The position numbers were made by a program, and so were the translations under genes. A stretch of 64,000 nt of DNA from Hymenobacter sp. CRA2. Its GTDB lineage: Bacteria > Bacteroidota > Bacteroidia > Cytophagales > Hymenobacteraceae. The notes under the pieces are model-generated. The model saw only the letters and a list, made by a program, of their open reading frames with translations. It made no database searches and was not told the DNA's origin. The stretch is taken from the NCBI RefSeq assembly GCF_002007105.1, contig NZ_MVBC01000020.1:26253-90252 (forward strand), read 5' to 3'. Position 1 is the stretch's first letter. Each line of letters starts with the position of its first letter. Below are positions 26,799 through 35,616 of this stretch, piece after piece.

Positions 26799-28880
26799 AT
26801 GCGCCCCACCTTACCCATTCCCACCCGTTCCACTCGTTCCGCCGTGGCTGGCCCGCGGCATTGGTGGCAGCTGTTGCTGCTTTGTTTCTTACTCATTGCC
26901 CAGGCGGCCGGCGCGGCAGCCAGCCCCGGCCCAGAAGAGCGGCTGCACGTGCGCACCGGCGACGAAGAGCTGTTTATCGAGCCGCGCAACTACAGTGTGC
27001 TGGAGGACCCCACCGGCAAGCTCACCCTGCAGGACGTGCAGCAGCCGCAGCACGCGGCCCATTTTGTAGCCGGCTCCAGCATTTCCACCAACATGCAGCA
27101 CCCCGGCGTGGCCTACTGGCTGCGCCTGACGGTGCAGGCCCACGGCCCGCAGCCGCAGCACTGGTACCTGGAGCTCTACGATTCGCACCTGAGCGACGTA
27201 GTGTTCTTCCCCCAGGCGGAAGTACCTAACAATCTGGTGCACACCGGCGCCGATAAGGCATTTTCCTCGCGTCCTTACGCATACAAAAACTTTCTGCTGC
27301 GCCTGCCCCTGCGTGGCGACGAGGTGCAGACGTATTACCTGCGCCTGCAGGCCAACTCCAAGACCAGCTTTCTGGCGCGCCTGCGCACCGAGCAGGGCAT
27401 CGTGGAGTGTTTTCAGCAGGAATACGGCCTGCTGGGCGCTTTTTATGGCGTTTTGCTCATCATGGTGGTGTACAACCTGTGCTTGTACTTCTTCACTCAT
27501 GAGCAGACCTACGTGCGCTACGTGCTCTACGTGCTGAGTTGCAGCTTGGTATTCCTGTCCGAAGACGGCCTGGGTTTTCAGTATCTGTGGCCCAACCATC
27601 CGTGGTTTAATCAGCTGGTTATCACCAGCTCGGCGCCGCTGCTGCTGCTCACGTTCAGCTACTACGCCCGCCACTTCCTCGACGCTCCGCAGCGCCTGCC
27701 CAAGTATGACCCCTGGATGCGCAACGTGGTGCTGTTCAGTGCCGCGGCCCTGCTGCTGGATGCCTTCTGGTGGCAGTCCGACCTGAGCTTCTGGTTCTAC
27801 CTGCTGCCCTATGGCATGCTGTTCTACGCGGCCCTGCGGGTGTGGCAGCGTGGCTTCCGTCCGGCACGTTTCTTTGTTTTGTCGCACACTTTGGTAGTGG
27901 TGAGTGTGGGCTTCCTTATCCTGCGCAAGCTGGGCATCGACACCTTTACCAACACCTTCACGGTGTACAGCATGAACGTCGCCTTCGTGACGGAAGTGGT
28001 GGTGCTGTCCTACGCGCTGGGCGAGAAAATCAAAGGCATTCAGGACGCTACGCTTAAGGCACAACAGCGCCTGGTAAAGCAGCTGCGCAAAAAGCACGAG
28101 GTGCAGGAGCAACTGGTGGAGCAGCTGCGTCAGAACGAGGACCTGAAAGACCAGCTGAACTCCGAACTGGAAAACCTGGTGGCCCAGCGCACGGAAGAAC
28201 TGCGCCAGCAGGGCGAAACCATTGCCGCCCAGAACCGCGAGCTGCTCCAGGCCAACGGCTTGCTGGCGCTGCAGTCGGCGGCCATCGAAAAGCTCAACGG
28301 CGACCTGCAGCGCGACTTGCAGAAGGCCCAGGCGGCCCGGGTGCTGTCGCAGGAAGTGGACTTCGGCGAGTTCAGCCAGATCTACCCCGACAAAGATGCT
28401 TGCCTGCGCTATCTGGCCGACCTGAAGTGGACGGACGGCTACCATTGCCGCAAGTGCGGGCACGACAACTACTGCGAGGGCCGGGAGCCACACTCGCGGC
28501 GCTGCACGCGCTGCCGTTACGTGGAATCGGCTACGGCCTACACCTTGCTGCAGAAGTGCAAGTTCTCCATCGTGAAGGCCTTCTACGCCGTGTTCCTGCT
28601 GCATACCCACAAGGGCAATTACTCGGCGCAGGAACTCTCGCGGGTGCTGGATTTGCGCCGCGCTACCTGCTGGAGCTTCAGCCAGAAGGTGGTAGACGCC
28701 ATGCGTCGGCAGGTAGCCGAGGGCAGTGACGAGGACAGCTGGACCCACTTGCTGCTTGACGACACGGGCGCCGAAACGGAAGACGCAGGCGACGAAGAAA
28801 CGGCCGTGGTGGCTGGCTTGGAGCGCAAAGTAGAGGCTTGGGCGAGCAAGGGAAAAAATACCGAAAAAAAAGTGGGCTAA
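26799..28880 (+). CDS. 7TM-DISM membrane sensor fused to an IS1595-type transposase zinc ribbon
   Basis: Protein of 693 residues with an unusual architecture. A signal anchor (about 22-45) leads into a periplasmic 7TMR-DISMED2-like beta-sandwich (about 50-205, YWLRLTV then WYLELYDSHLSDV). Seven predicted membrane helices (about 212-410) follow, then a long cytoplasmic coiled coil (about 412-525, rich in Gln/Glu/Leu). The C-terminus (about 535-640) has a four-Cys zinc ribbon, Cys550, Cys553, Cys569 and Cys572 (CRKCGHD and CTRC), followed by the helical segment LQKCKFSIVKAFYAVFLLHT and a helix-turn-helix-like ELSRVLDLRRATCWSFSQKV, as in the N-terminal DNA-binding part of IS1595-family transposases. 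No DDE nuclease domain follows. It lies beside susC and may be a membrane-tethered regulator of the locus; this role is inferred. Confidence 0.85.
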   Translation: MRPTLPIPTRSTRSAVAGPRHWWQLLLLCFLLIAQAAGAAASPGPEERLHVRTGDEELFIEPRNYSVLEDPTGKLTLQDVQQPQHAAHFVAGSSISTNMQHPGVAYWLRLTVQAHGPQPQHWYLELYDSHLSDVVFFPQAEVPNNLVHTGADKAFSSRPYAYKNFLLRLPLRGDEVQTYYLRLQANSKTSFLARLRTEQGIVECFQQEYGLLGAFYGVLLIMVVYNLCLYFFTHEQTYVRYVLYVLSCSLVFLSEDGLGFQYLWPNHPWFNQLVITSSAPLLLLTFSYYARHFLDAPQRLPKYDPWMRNVVLFSAAALLLDAFWWQSDLSFWFYLLPYGMLFYAALRVWQRGFRPARFFVLSHTLVVVSVGFLILRKLGIDTFTNTFTVYSMNVAFVTEVVVLSYALGEKIKGIQDATLKAQQRLVKQLRKKHEVQEQLVEQLRQNEDLKDQLNSELENLVAQRTEELRQQGETIAAQNRELLQANGLLALQSAAIEKLNGDLQRDLQKAQAARVLSQEVDFGEFSQIYPDKDACLRYLADLKWTDGYHCRKCGHDNYCEGREPHSRRCTRCRYVESATAYTLLQKCKFSIVKAFYAVFLLHTHKGNYSAQELSRVLDLRRATCWSFSQKVVDAMRRQVAEGSDEDSWTHLLLDDTGAETEDAGDEETAVVAGLERKVEAWASKGKNTEKKVG

Positions 28881-29364
28881 ACGGTTATTTTTTTCGTGTT
28901 TTTTACCCGTAAGCTACTTGATAGGTTAATCCCGCAAACGATTGCAGCAGGCCCTATATGGCCTCGCTGAGTGGGTGATGTAAGCGTACAGCTGTACGTG
29001 CGATGTAAGCGAAAATCGTTGTTTAAAGGCTTTCAAGGCATTTTCAGGCCTTGATTTTCCGAAAACCACACCGATATATTTGGCCATCGATTCCGCCCTG
29101 ATGAATTACTCACTCACCGGCCGTTGCTCCGCCTCCCCGGGCAAAGCCGCCGCGGCTCAGGTCGCACCGCTGGTATTACCGCCGCGCCGGCAGTATTACC
29201 GCTTCCTTTAATGAGGCCTGCTGCCGGGCCCGCATTATCTCAGCGCATTCGGACTGCCACCAGTTCCTGCCGTGACGGGCAGGCGCGCGGCTGCCTTATT
29301 GCCCCGCCAAAGCCTGCGGGCCAACGGTACTCTCAACCATAACACAACATCCATTCCCACACAC
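28881..29364 (+). promoter_or_regulatory. susC upstream region with promoter module shared with the large GH16 gene
   Basis: A gap of 484 bp. It begins with an AT-rich block (TTATTTTTTTCGTGTTTTTT). TGTAAGCGTACA is at 28979-28990, a second box ATGTAAGCGAAAA near 29003, and CAAGGCATTTTCAGG follows. TTG at 29051-29053 and TATATTTG at 29075-29082, an exact TAnnTTTG minus-7 match, lie 21 nt apart. The predicted susC leader is about 275 nt, long enough for post-transcriptional control; no known riboswitch was recognised in it. Confidence 0.7.
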
Positions 29365-32300
29365 ATGAGCTACACTTTTTACGCAAGTTCCGTCCTGCGG
29401 CGGGCAGTGCCCCTGGCAGCCTGCGGGCTGCTGACGCTGGCTCTGCCCGGGCAGGCTACCCCGCACAGCCCCAGCGCCACCGCCCGGCTCGCAACCGCCG
29501 ACGTGCCCGTATCGGGTAAGGTGACGCAGAAGGACGGCTCGCCGCTGCCCGGCGTGACAGTTATCGTGAAGGGCACGACCCTGGGCACCAGCACCAACGC
29601 CGAGGGCGTCTTCTCGCTGGACGTGCCCGACGGCAGCACCCTGGTGGTCAGCTCGGTGGGCTACCTAAAGAAGGAAGTAGTCGTATCTGGCGCCACTTCG
29701 GGCATTACGGTGCAGCTGCAGGAGGATCAGCAGGCCCTGAGCGAGGTGGTGGTAGTGGGCTACGGTACGCAGGAGCGCGGCAGCGTGACGGGCGCCATTT
29801 CCTCCGTCTCGTCGGAGCAGGTGAAGGCCCAGCCGGTGGCCGATGCCAGCCAGGCGCTGCAGGGCCGCGTGGCCGGCGTGACGGTGACAGCCAACGGCGG
29901 TGACCCCGGCGGGGCCGCTGGTACCTCGGTGCGCATCCGCGGCCTTACCTCGGCCGGCAACAACGCCCCGCTGTACGTGGTGGACGGCTTCCCGCTGCCC
30001 TCCGGCGATGAAGGCCAGCTGAACACCATCAGCCCCAACGACATCGAGAGCATCGACGTGCTGAAGGATGCCTCGGCTACCTCCATCTACGGGGTGCGCG
30101 CCGCCAACGGGGTGGTTATCATCACCACCAAGCGCGGCAAGGCCGGCAAGGCCAGCATCAACTTCGACGCTTACCGCGGCGTGCAGCAGGTGTGGCGCAA
30201 GCTGGACTTCCTCAACGCGCAGGAGTACGCCACCATCAACAACGAAAACCGCCTGGCCGGCAACTCGCCCATCGTATTCCCCGATCCGGCTTCGCTGGGC
30301 ACGGGCACCGACTGGCAGGATCTGATTTTCCGCCGCGCCAAGATTCAGAACTACTCCCTCTCGGCCACCGGCGGCAGCGAAAAAGCCCGCTACGCCGTGT
30401 CGGGCACGTACTTCCAGCAGGACGGCACCATCATCGGCTCGCACTTTGAGCGCTTCACCATCCGCGCCAACGGCGACGTGCAGGTGGGCAAGATGCTGAA
30501 GCTGGGCAACAACATTGCCCTGTCGCACCAGAACGACCGCCGCGTGGACGCCGGCGGCTCGGAGTTTGGCGTCATCAGCTTTGCCTCGCAGATTCCGGCT
30601 ACCATTCAGCCCTACAACGCTTCGGGCGGCTGGTACGAGCCTACGGCGGCCGACAACTTCGTGGAGGAAAACCCGCTGGCCGTGGCCCTGCGCACCAACT
30701 CGCGCTTCAACCGCAACCGCGCTACCTCCACGTTCTTTGCCGAGCTGGAGCCCATCAAAGGCCTGCGCGCCCGCACCAACGTGGGCATCGACTACATCTT
30801 CGACGAGTCGAACTCCTTCGCGCCCAAGATTGCCGGCTCGCAGCGCTACAACGTGGCCGGGGCTACCGCCACGCTCACGCACAACAGCAGCTACCTGATT
30901 GAGAACACGCTGACCTACGACCACCTGTTCGGGGGCAAGCACCAGGTAACAATTCTGGCGGGCCAGTCGGCGCAGCAGTTCAACAACAACTACGTCACGG
31001 CCTCGCGCAGCAACTACACCCGCAACGACCTGCAGAACGTGGATAGCGGCCCGCGCGACACGTTCTTGTACGGCGGCGGGGCCCAGGCGCCGGATTCGCG
31101 CCTGGCCAGCTTCTTCGGCCGCGTGAACTACGAATTTGCCGGGCGCTACCTGTTTCAGGCCATCGTGCGCCGCGACGGTAGCTCGGCCTTCGCACCGGGC
31201 AACAAGTTTGCTACCTTCCCCGGCATTTCGGCCGGCTGGCGCATCTCGGAGGAGAACTTCCTGAAAGACCAGAGCCTGGTGAGCAACCTGAAGCTGCGCG
31301 GCGGCTGGGGCAAGGTAGGCAACGCCCTGAACGCGGGCGCCTTCCAGTACCTCTACGTCATCAACTCGGGCATCGAGTATCCCTTGGGGCCCGACGGCAC
31401 GGTGAACACCGGCGCCGCCCCGACGCGCCTGCGCAACGACAACCTGATCTGGGAAAACAACATCCAGACCAACATAGGCTTGGACGTGGCCCTGCTCAAC
31501 AACCGCGTGGAAGCCACCTTCGACGTGTACAAGCGCAAGTCGCCGAACCTGATTGCGCCGTTCACGCCCTCGCTGGTATCGGGCACCTACGAATCGGTGG
31601 CTACCAACGCCGCTTCGGCCACCAACAAGGGCTTCGACATCTCGCTGACCACGCACAACCTGCAGGGCGCGGGCAACGGCCTGGTGTGGACCACCACGTT
31701 TAACTTCTCGCACTACAAGTCCAACTTGGAGTCGCTGGGCCTGGGCCAGCCGTACGCCGGCTACGGCATCCGCAACGGCCTGAACGTGATTCGCTACGAC
31801 GTGGGCCAGCCCTTCGGCTCGTTCTACGGCTACAACGTGGTGGGCGTGTTCCAGACGCCGGAGGAGGTGCGCTCGGCGCCCACGCAGGTAACGGGCAGCT
31901 CCGACGCCACCCGCACCGCGCCCGGCGACCTGCGCTTCCAGGACACCAACGGCGACGGTACCATCAACGCCGACGACCGTGTGTTCATCGGCTCGCCGGT
32001 GCCGGACTTCACCTACGGCGTGACCAACACCCTGAGCTGGAAGGGCTTCGATCTAAACTTCTTCATCCAAGGCTCGCAGGGCAACGACGTTTATAACCTG
32101 AACCGCTTCTACACCGAAGGCGCCCTGACTGGTAACGGCAGCGGCATCTCGCGGGTGCTGAACCGCTGGACCGGCCCCGGCACCAGCAACGACGTGCCCC
32201 GCGCCATTGCCGGCGACCCGAACCAGAACTTCTCGCGCGTGTCGAGCTACTACGTGGAAGACGGCTCCTACGCCCGCCTGAAGCTGCTGACCTTGGGCTA

Positions 32301-32487
32301 CACCCTGCCCAAATCCGTGATGCAGCACATTTCGGCCTCGCAGATCCGCGTGTACGTGTCGGCCCAGAACCTGGTGACGCTGACCAAGTACTCCGGCTAC
32401 GACCCGGAAGTGGGCGCCAGCGGCATCGACCGCGGCATCTACCCGCAGCCGCGCGTGTTCCTGGGCGGTCTGAATATTGGATTCTAA
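29365..32487 (+). CDS. susC: SusC-family TonB-dependent outer-membrane transporter
   Basis: SusC/RagA protein of 1040 residues. The start ATG (MSYTFYASS) was chosen because it opens the signal peptide (about 1-32); 31 upstream in-frame residues lie in leader DNA. A carboxypeptidase-like regulatory domain (about 40-115, VSGKVTQKDGSPLPGVTV) is followed by the TonB-box/plug region (SEVVVVGYGTQERGSVTGAI), the plug (to about 250) and a 22-strand barrel ending LGGLNIGF. It imports oligosaccharides together with the SusD lipoprotein downstream. The substrate is inferred to be beta-1,3-gluco-oligosaccharide from the neighbouring GH16/GH3 genes. A structured repeat separates it from susD. Confidence 0.96.
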   Translation: MSYTFYASSVLRRAVPLAACGLLTLALPGQATPHSPSATARLATADVPVSGKVTQKDGSPLPGVTVIVKGTTLGTSTNAEGVFSLDVPDGSTLVVSSVGYLKKEVVVSGATSGITVQLQEDQQALSEVVVVGYGTQERGSVTGAISSVSSEQVKAQPVADASQALQGRVAGVTVTANGGDPGGAAGTSVRIRGLTSAGNNAPLYVVDGFPLPSGDEGQLNTISPNDIESIDVLKDASATSIYGVRAANGVVIITTKRGKAGKASINFDAYRGVQQVWRKLDFLNAQEYATINNENRLAGNSPIVFPDPASLGTGTDWQDLIFRRAKIQNYSLSATGGSEKARYAVSGTYFQQDGTIIGSHFERFTIRANGDVQVGKMLKLGNNIALSHQNDRRVDAGGSEFGVISFASQIPATIQPYNASGGWYEPTAADNFVEENPLAVALRTNSRFNRNRATSTFFAELEPIKGLRARTNVGIDYIFDESNSFAPKIAGSQRYNVAGATATLTHNSSYLIENTLTYDHLFGGKHQVTILAGQSAQQFNNNYVTASRSNYTRNDLQNVDSGPRDTFLYGGGAQAPDSRLASFFGRVNYEFAGRYLFQAIVRRDGSSAFAPGNKFATFPGISAGWRISEENFLKDQSLVSNLKLRGGWGKVGNALNAGAFQYLYVINSGIEYPLGPDGTVNTGAAPTRLRNDNLIWENNIQTNIGLDVALLNNRVEATFDVYKRKSPNLIAPFTPSLVSGTYESVATNAASATNKGFDISLTTHNLQGAGNGLVWTTTFNFSHYKSNLESLGLGQPYAGYGIRNGLNVIRYDVGQPFGSFYGYNVVGVFQTPEEVRSAPTQVTGSSDATRTAPGDLRFQDTNGDGTINADDRVFIGSPVPDFTYGVTNTLSWKGFDLNFFIQGSQGNDVYNLNRFYTEGALTGNGSGISRVLNRWTGPGTSNDVPRAIAGDPNQNFSRVSSYYVEDGSYARLKLLTLGYTLPKSVMQHISASQIRVYVSAQNLVTLTKYSGYDPEVGASGIDRGIYPQPRVFLGGLNIGF

Positions 32488-32500
32488 GCTACCATCAGAA

Positions 32501-32629
32501 CGTCATGTCGAGCGCAGCCGAGACATCTCGCGTGCTGACATCGGATAGTAACCCGACGATTGGAATTACTATCCGGCGAGATTGGCTAGCGCCTTCCTAC
32601 GGGTCCTCGACTTCGCTCGGAATGACGGC
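32501..32629. repeat. Palindromic repeat between susC and susD
   Basis: Outer arms contain CGTCATGTCGAGCGCAGCCG (32501) and CCTCGACTTCGCTCGGAATG (about 32605). An inner stem is CGGATAGTAA (32542-32551) with TTACTATCCG (32566-32575). The outer core matches the repeat at 2822-2855. In the mRNA it would form a large structure between the transporter and the lipoprotein cistrons and could tune their ratio. Confidence 0.7.
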
Positions 32630-32666
32630 CTGAAGGTTTCCCAACCACAACATTCCCACACAAGTG

Positions 32667-34160
32667 ATGATAACGATTAAGAATACTCTGGGTACGCTGG
32701 CGCTGCTAGGCCTGCTGACGGGCTGCGGCGAGAAATGGCTCGACGTGCAGCCGAACAGTTCGGTAACGGAGAATAACTTTTACCAAACGGAAGCCGACGC
32801 GCTGCAGGCCATCACGGCCATTTACAGCGAGCTGGGCAAGACCGGCCAATACAACTTCTCGCTCTGGGGCATCGGCGACATCATGTCGGACAACTCCACC
32901 ACCGGCGGTGGGGGCGGCGGCGACGGGGCGGAGTTCCAGCAGCTCGACAACTTTACCGTGGCTGCCTCCAACCCGCTTACCAACCGCCTCTGGGGCGGCT
33001 GCTACGTGGGCATCGGGCGGGCCAACATTGCCATCCAGCGCATTCCGGGCATCTCGGCCATGGATGCCGGCCTGCGCAACCGCCTGGTAGGGGAGGCCCA
33101 GTTCCTGCGCGCCAAGTACTACTTTGATCTGGTGCGCGTGTTCGGCGACGTGCCGCTGATTACGACGCCGCCCACCACGCTGGACCAGGTAAACATTCCG
33201 CGCAACGCGGAAGCCCAGGTGTACGACCAGATCGTGCAGGACCTGACGGCCGCCTACGCCGCGCTGCCCGCTTCCTACAGCGGCGCCGACCTGGGCCGGG
33301 CCACCAAGTGGGCCGCGGCTGGCCTGTTGGCCAAGGTGCAGCTCACCCGTGGCAACAAAGCCGAAGCTGCCCGCTGGGCCCGCGACGTGATGCAGAACAG
33401 CGGCAAGCAGCTGTGGGCCAACTACGGCGACAACTTCAAGATTGAAAACGAGAACGGGATGGAGTCCTTGTTCGAGGTGCAGTACATCTCGGGCAAAAAC
33501 CAGTGGACCACCGACGGCCTGGGCTTCGTGGGCAACGAGTACTTCGGGCCGCGCGGCATGAGCACCACCCCGCAGAGCGGCTACGGCTTCAACATCCCCG
33601 AGCTGGAATTCGTGAATGGCTACGAAGCCGGGGACATCCGCAGGGACGTGACTATCTGGAAGCCTGGCGACCCGTACCCCGCTGGCAGCAACGCCACGGC
33701 TCAACCGGCCTCGCTGCCCGGTTCGCCCAACGGCTTCGGCGTCAAGAAGTGGTTTATCGGCAAGGTCAACACCAACATCTGGGACTCGGGCCTGAACTTC
33801 CCGGTGCTGCGCCTCGCGGAGGTGTACCTGATCTACGCCGAAGCCGTGGGGCCCACGGCCGAGGGGCTGGAGGCCATCAACAAGGTACGCCGCCGCTCCT
33901 TTGGCCTGCCCATCAACACGCCCTCGGCAGCCCGCGACCTGACGGCCTCCACGCCCAACTTCACCGACGCGGTGATTCGGGAGCGGCGCTACGAGCTGGC
34001 CTTCGAGGACGACCGGTGGTTTGACCTGAAGCGCACCGGCAAGCTGCTGACCCTGCCCACCCTGCAGGCCAAAGGCGTGAAGTCCTTCAACATCGTGATG
34101 CCGATTCCGCAGTCGGAGCGCGACGCCAACCCCAGCCTGACGCAAAACACCGGCTACTAA
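32667..34160 (+). CDS. susD: SusD/RagB-family surface glycan-binding lipoprotein
   Basis: SusD-like protein of 497 residues that captures oligosaccharide at the SusC transporter. The signal peptide ends in a lipobox, LTGC, with Cys at about 20. The characteristic N-terminal (LDVQPNSSVTENNFY) and TPR regions are present, with the C-terminal RagB domain (FPVLRLAEVYLIYAEAV, then RERRYELAFEDDRWFDLKR). ATG at 32667 was taken as start; the GTG just before it (32664) would add one residue. A 12-bp hairpin follows the stop. Confidence 0.95.
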   Translation: MITIKNTLGTLALLGLLTGCGEKWLDVQPNSSVTENNFYQTEADALQAITAIYSELGKTGQYNFSLWGIGDIMSDNSTTGGGGGGDGAEFQQLDNFTVAASNPLTNRLWGGCYVGIGRANIAIQRIPGISAMDAGLRNRLVGEAQFLRAKYYFDLVRVFGDVPLITTPPTTLDQVNIPRNAEAQVYDQIVQDLTAAYAALPASYSGADLGRATKWAAAGLLAKVQLTRGNKAEAARWARDVMQNSGKQLWANYGDNFKIENENGMESLFEVQYISGKNQWTTDGLGFVGNEYFGPRGMSTTPQSGYGFNIPELEFVNGYEAGDIRRDVTIWKPGDPYPAGSNATAQPASLPGSPNGFGVKKWFIGKVNTNIWDSGLNFPVLRLAEVYLIYAEAVGPTAEGLEAINKVRRRSFGLPINTPSAARDLTASTPNFTDAVIRERRYELAFEDDRWFDLKRTGKLLTLPTLQAKGVKSFNIVMPIPQSERDANPSLTQNTGY

Positions 34161-34167
34161 CCGCGCT

Positions 34168-34197
34168 GGCTCCGCCCCGCCAACGCGGGGCGGAGCC
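34168..34197 (+). terminator. Hairpin after susD
   Basis: Perfect 12-bp stem GGCTCCGCCCCG with CGGGGCGGAGCC around a 6-nt loop, 8 nt after the susD stop. No T-run follows, so it may be an RNA 3'-stabiliser or partial terminator before the downstream lipoprotein gene. Confidence 0.55.
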
Positions 34198-34304
34198 CAC
34201 GGGCCCAACTCTTCCGCTTGCACAAGCTGCGCTGCCCGCATCCGGGCAGCGCCTGGGCCGTGCATTGCCGCGTTTTTCCTCCCCTTAAGCTCCGTTCTCG
34301 ATCC

Positions 34305-35582
34305 ATGACATTCTCATCTACTGATAAATACCTCCTGCGCCCGGCCGCCTTGCTGCTGCTGGCCGGCGCTTGCACCCTCGGGGCCTGCGAGCAGGAAGAA
34401 GGCAAGCTGGAAGGGCCCGTGCCCACGCCCGGCTTCACCGTGCAGCTGAACACCACGCAGTTTCCGGTGGTGGCTACCTTCACCAACACCACGCCGGACG
34501 GCTTCGTGAACCAGTGGGATTTCGGTGATGGCTCGCCCACCGAATCGGGCGTGGGGCTGAACACCGTGACCCACACCTACAACCGGCCCAACACCTACCA
34601 GGCCAAGCTGACGGTGGGCGCGCGGGGCGGCTCCAATGCCACCACGCAAACGGTGACCATTCCCACGGCCTGCAGCAACGCCGCTTTTGCCATCATTGCC
34701 GGCTGCGGCGGCACGGGCTCCTCGGCCTGGACCTTCAGCGACCAGCCCGGCGCCATCAAGAAGCTCTCGGCTTCGGGTGCGGTTATTTCGTCCTCGGCGG
34801 CGCCGCTGGACCCCTGTCAGGCCGACGACCAGTTCTCCTTTGCCAACAACTTCGCTTTCGGCTACGACGCGGCGGGCGGCACGTACTCGGGCACGAGCTG
34901 CGGCACCGACCGCAGCGGCAATACCACGTTTATCTTCAAGCCCAACGGCAGCCTGGGTCAGATTATCCTGCAAGGCAAGCGCACCTTTATCGGCCTGTCC
35001 GACTCGGTGGTGAATAAGACCTACGACATCCTGGAGGCCTCGCCCACCCGCCTGCGCCTGCAGGGCACCAATCCCGACGGCACCAAGACCGAGGTGACGT
35101 TCATGCCGCAGCTCTCGCCCATCGACAAGGCCAAGCAGTTCCTGACCGGTGGCTCGTCGCGCACCTGGGTGCTCGATAACGCTGCCCAGGCCGTTATCGT
35201 GGTGGGCCCCGGCGACTCCGACCCCACGGGCTACTACGCCGGCGGCTCGCCCAACACGCTGCCCGGCTGCCAGGCCGACGACGAATTTACCTTCACCACG
35301 GCCAACCAGTTTATCTACGACGCCAAGGCCGAAACCTTCGTGGCCGGCTCGCCCGGCTCGTGCCAGGCGCCGCGCTCCGGTAGCTCGGCCTTCACCTTTG
35401 GCGCGGCTTCGGGCGCGGGCATTGCGCAGTTTGAGCTGACCTCGCCCTCCGCCTTCATCGGCGTAACCGATGCCGCCAACCGCATTTACCGTATCCAGTC
35501 CATCGACAACCAGCACATGGTGCTGCGGGCGGGGCCGCCCTCGGGCGCGGTGGTGCACACTATCAAGCTGCGCGTGAAGTAG
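34305..35582 (+). CDS. PKD-domain surface lipoprotein with duplicated C-terminal domain (SusE/F-like role)
   Basis: Protein of 425 residues. The start ATG (MTFSSTDK) was chosen as it opens the lipoprotein signal; the lipobox is LGAC (Cys at about 28). A PKD domain (about 45-120, VNQWDFGDGSPTES) is followed by two copies of a roughly 130-residue domain (about 130-265 and 285-420). Each copy has a CQADD(Q/E)F(S/T)F motif, a GSSxW or GSSRTW start and a FIGV/FIGL strand. Following susD, it occupies the position of SusE/SusF-type surface glycan-binding proteins. The duplicated domain was not assigned to a family. Glycan binding is inferred from position. Confidence 0.85.
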   Translation: MTFSSTDKYLLRPAALLLLAGACTLGACEQEEGKLEGPVPTPGFTVQLNTTQFPVVATFTNTTPDGFVNQWDFGDGSPTESGVGLNTVTHTYNRPNTYQAKLTVGARGGSNATTQTVTIPTACSNAAFAIIAGCGGTGSSAWTFSDQPGAIKKLSASGAVISSSAAPLDPCQADDQFSFANNFAFGYDAAGGTYSGTSCGTDRSGNTTFIFKPNGSLGQIILQGKRTFIGLSDSVVNKTYDILEASPTRLRLQGTNPDGTKTEVTFMPQLSPIDKAKQFLTGGSSRTWVLDNAAQAVIVVGPGDSDPTGYYAGGSPNTLPGCQADDEFTFTTANQFIYDAKAETFVAGSPGSCQAPRSGSSAFTFGAASGAGIAQFELTSPSAFIGVTDAANRIYRIQSIDNQHMVLRAGPPSGAVVHTIKLRVK

Positions 35583-35616
35583 CTTGCCGGCTTACCGTTG
35601 ACTTTTTCCCTTCCTG

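Noticed and set aside
28440..28720. Zinc-ribbon region considered as an inserted IS1595 transposon fragment
   Set aside because: It is in frame with the sensor, preceded by a continuous coiled coil, has all four Cys, and no terminal repeats or nuclease domain were seen nearby.
26889..28748. Long minus-strand open frame opposite the 7TM-DISM gene
   Set aside because: No domain; antisense artefact of the plus-strand gene, whose membrane helices, coiled coil and zinc ribbon are clear.
29665..31713. Long minus-strand open frame opposite susC
   Set aside because: Low-complexity translation without recognisable domain; explained by codon bias of the SusC gene on the other strand.
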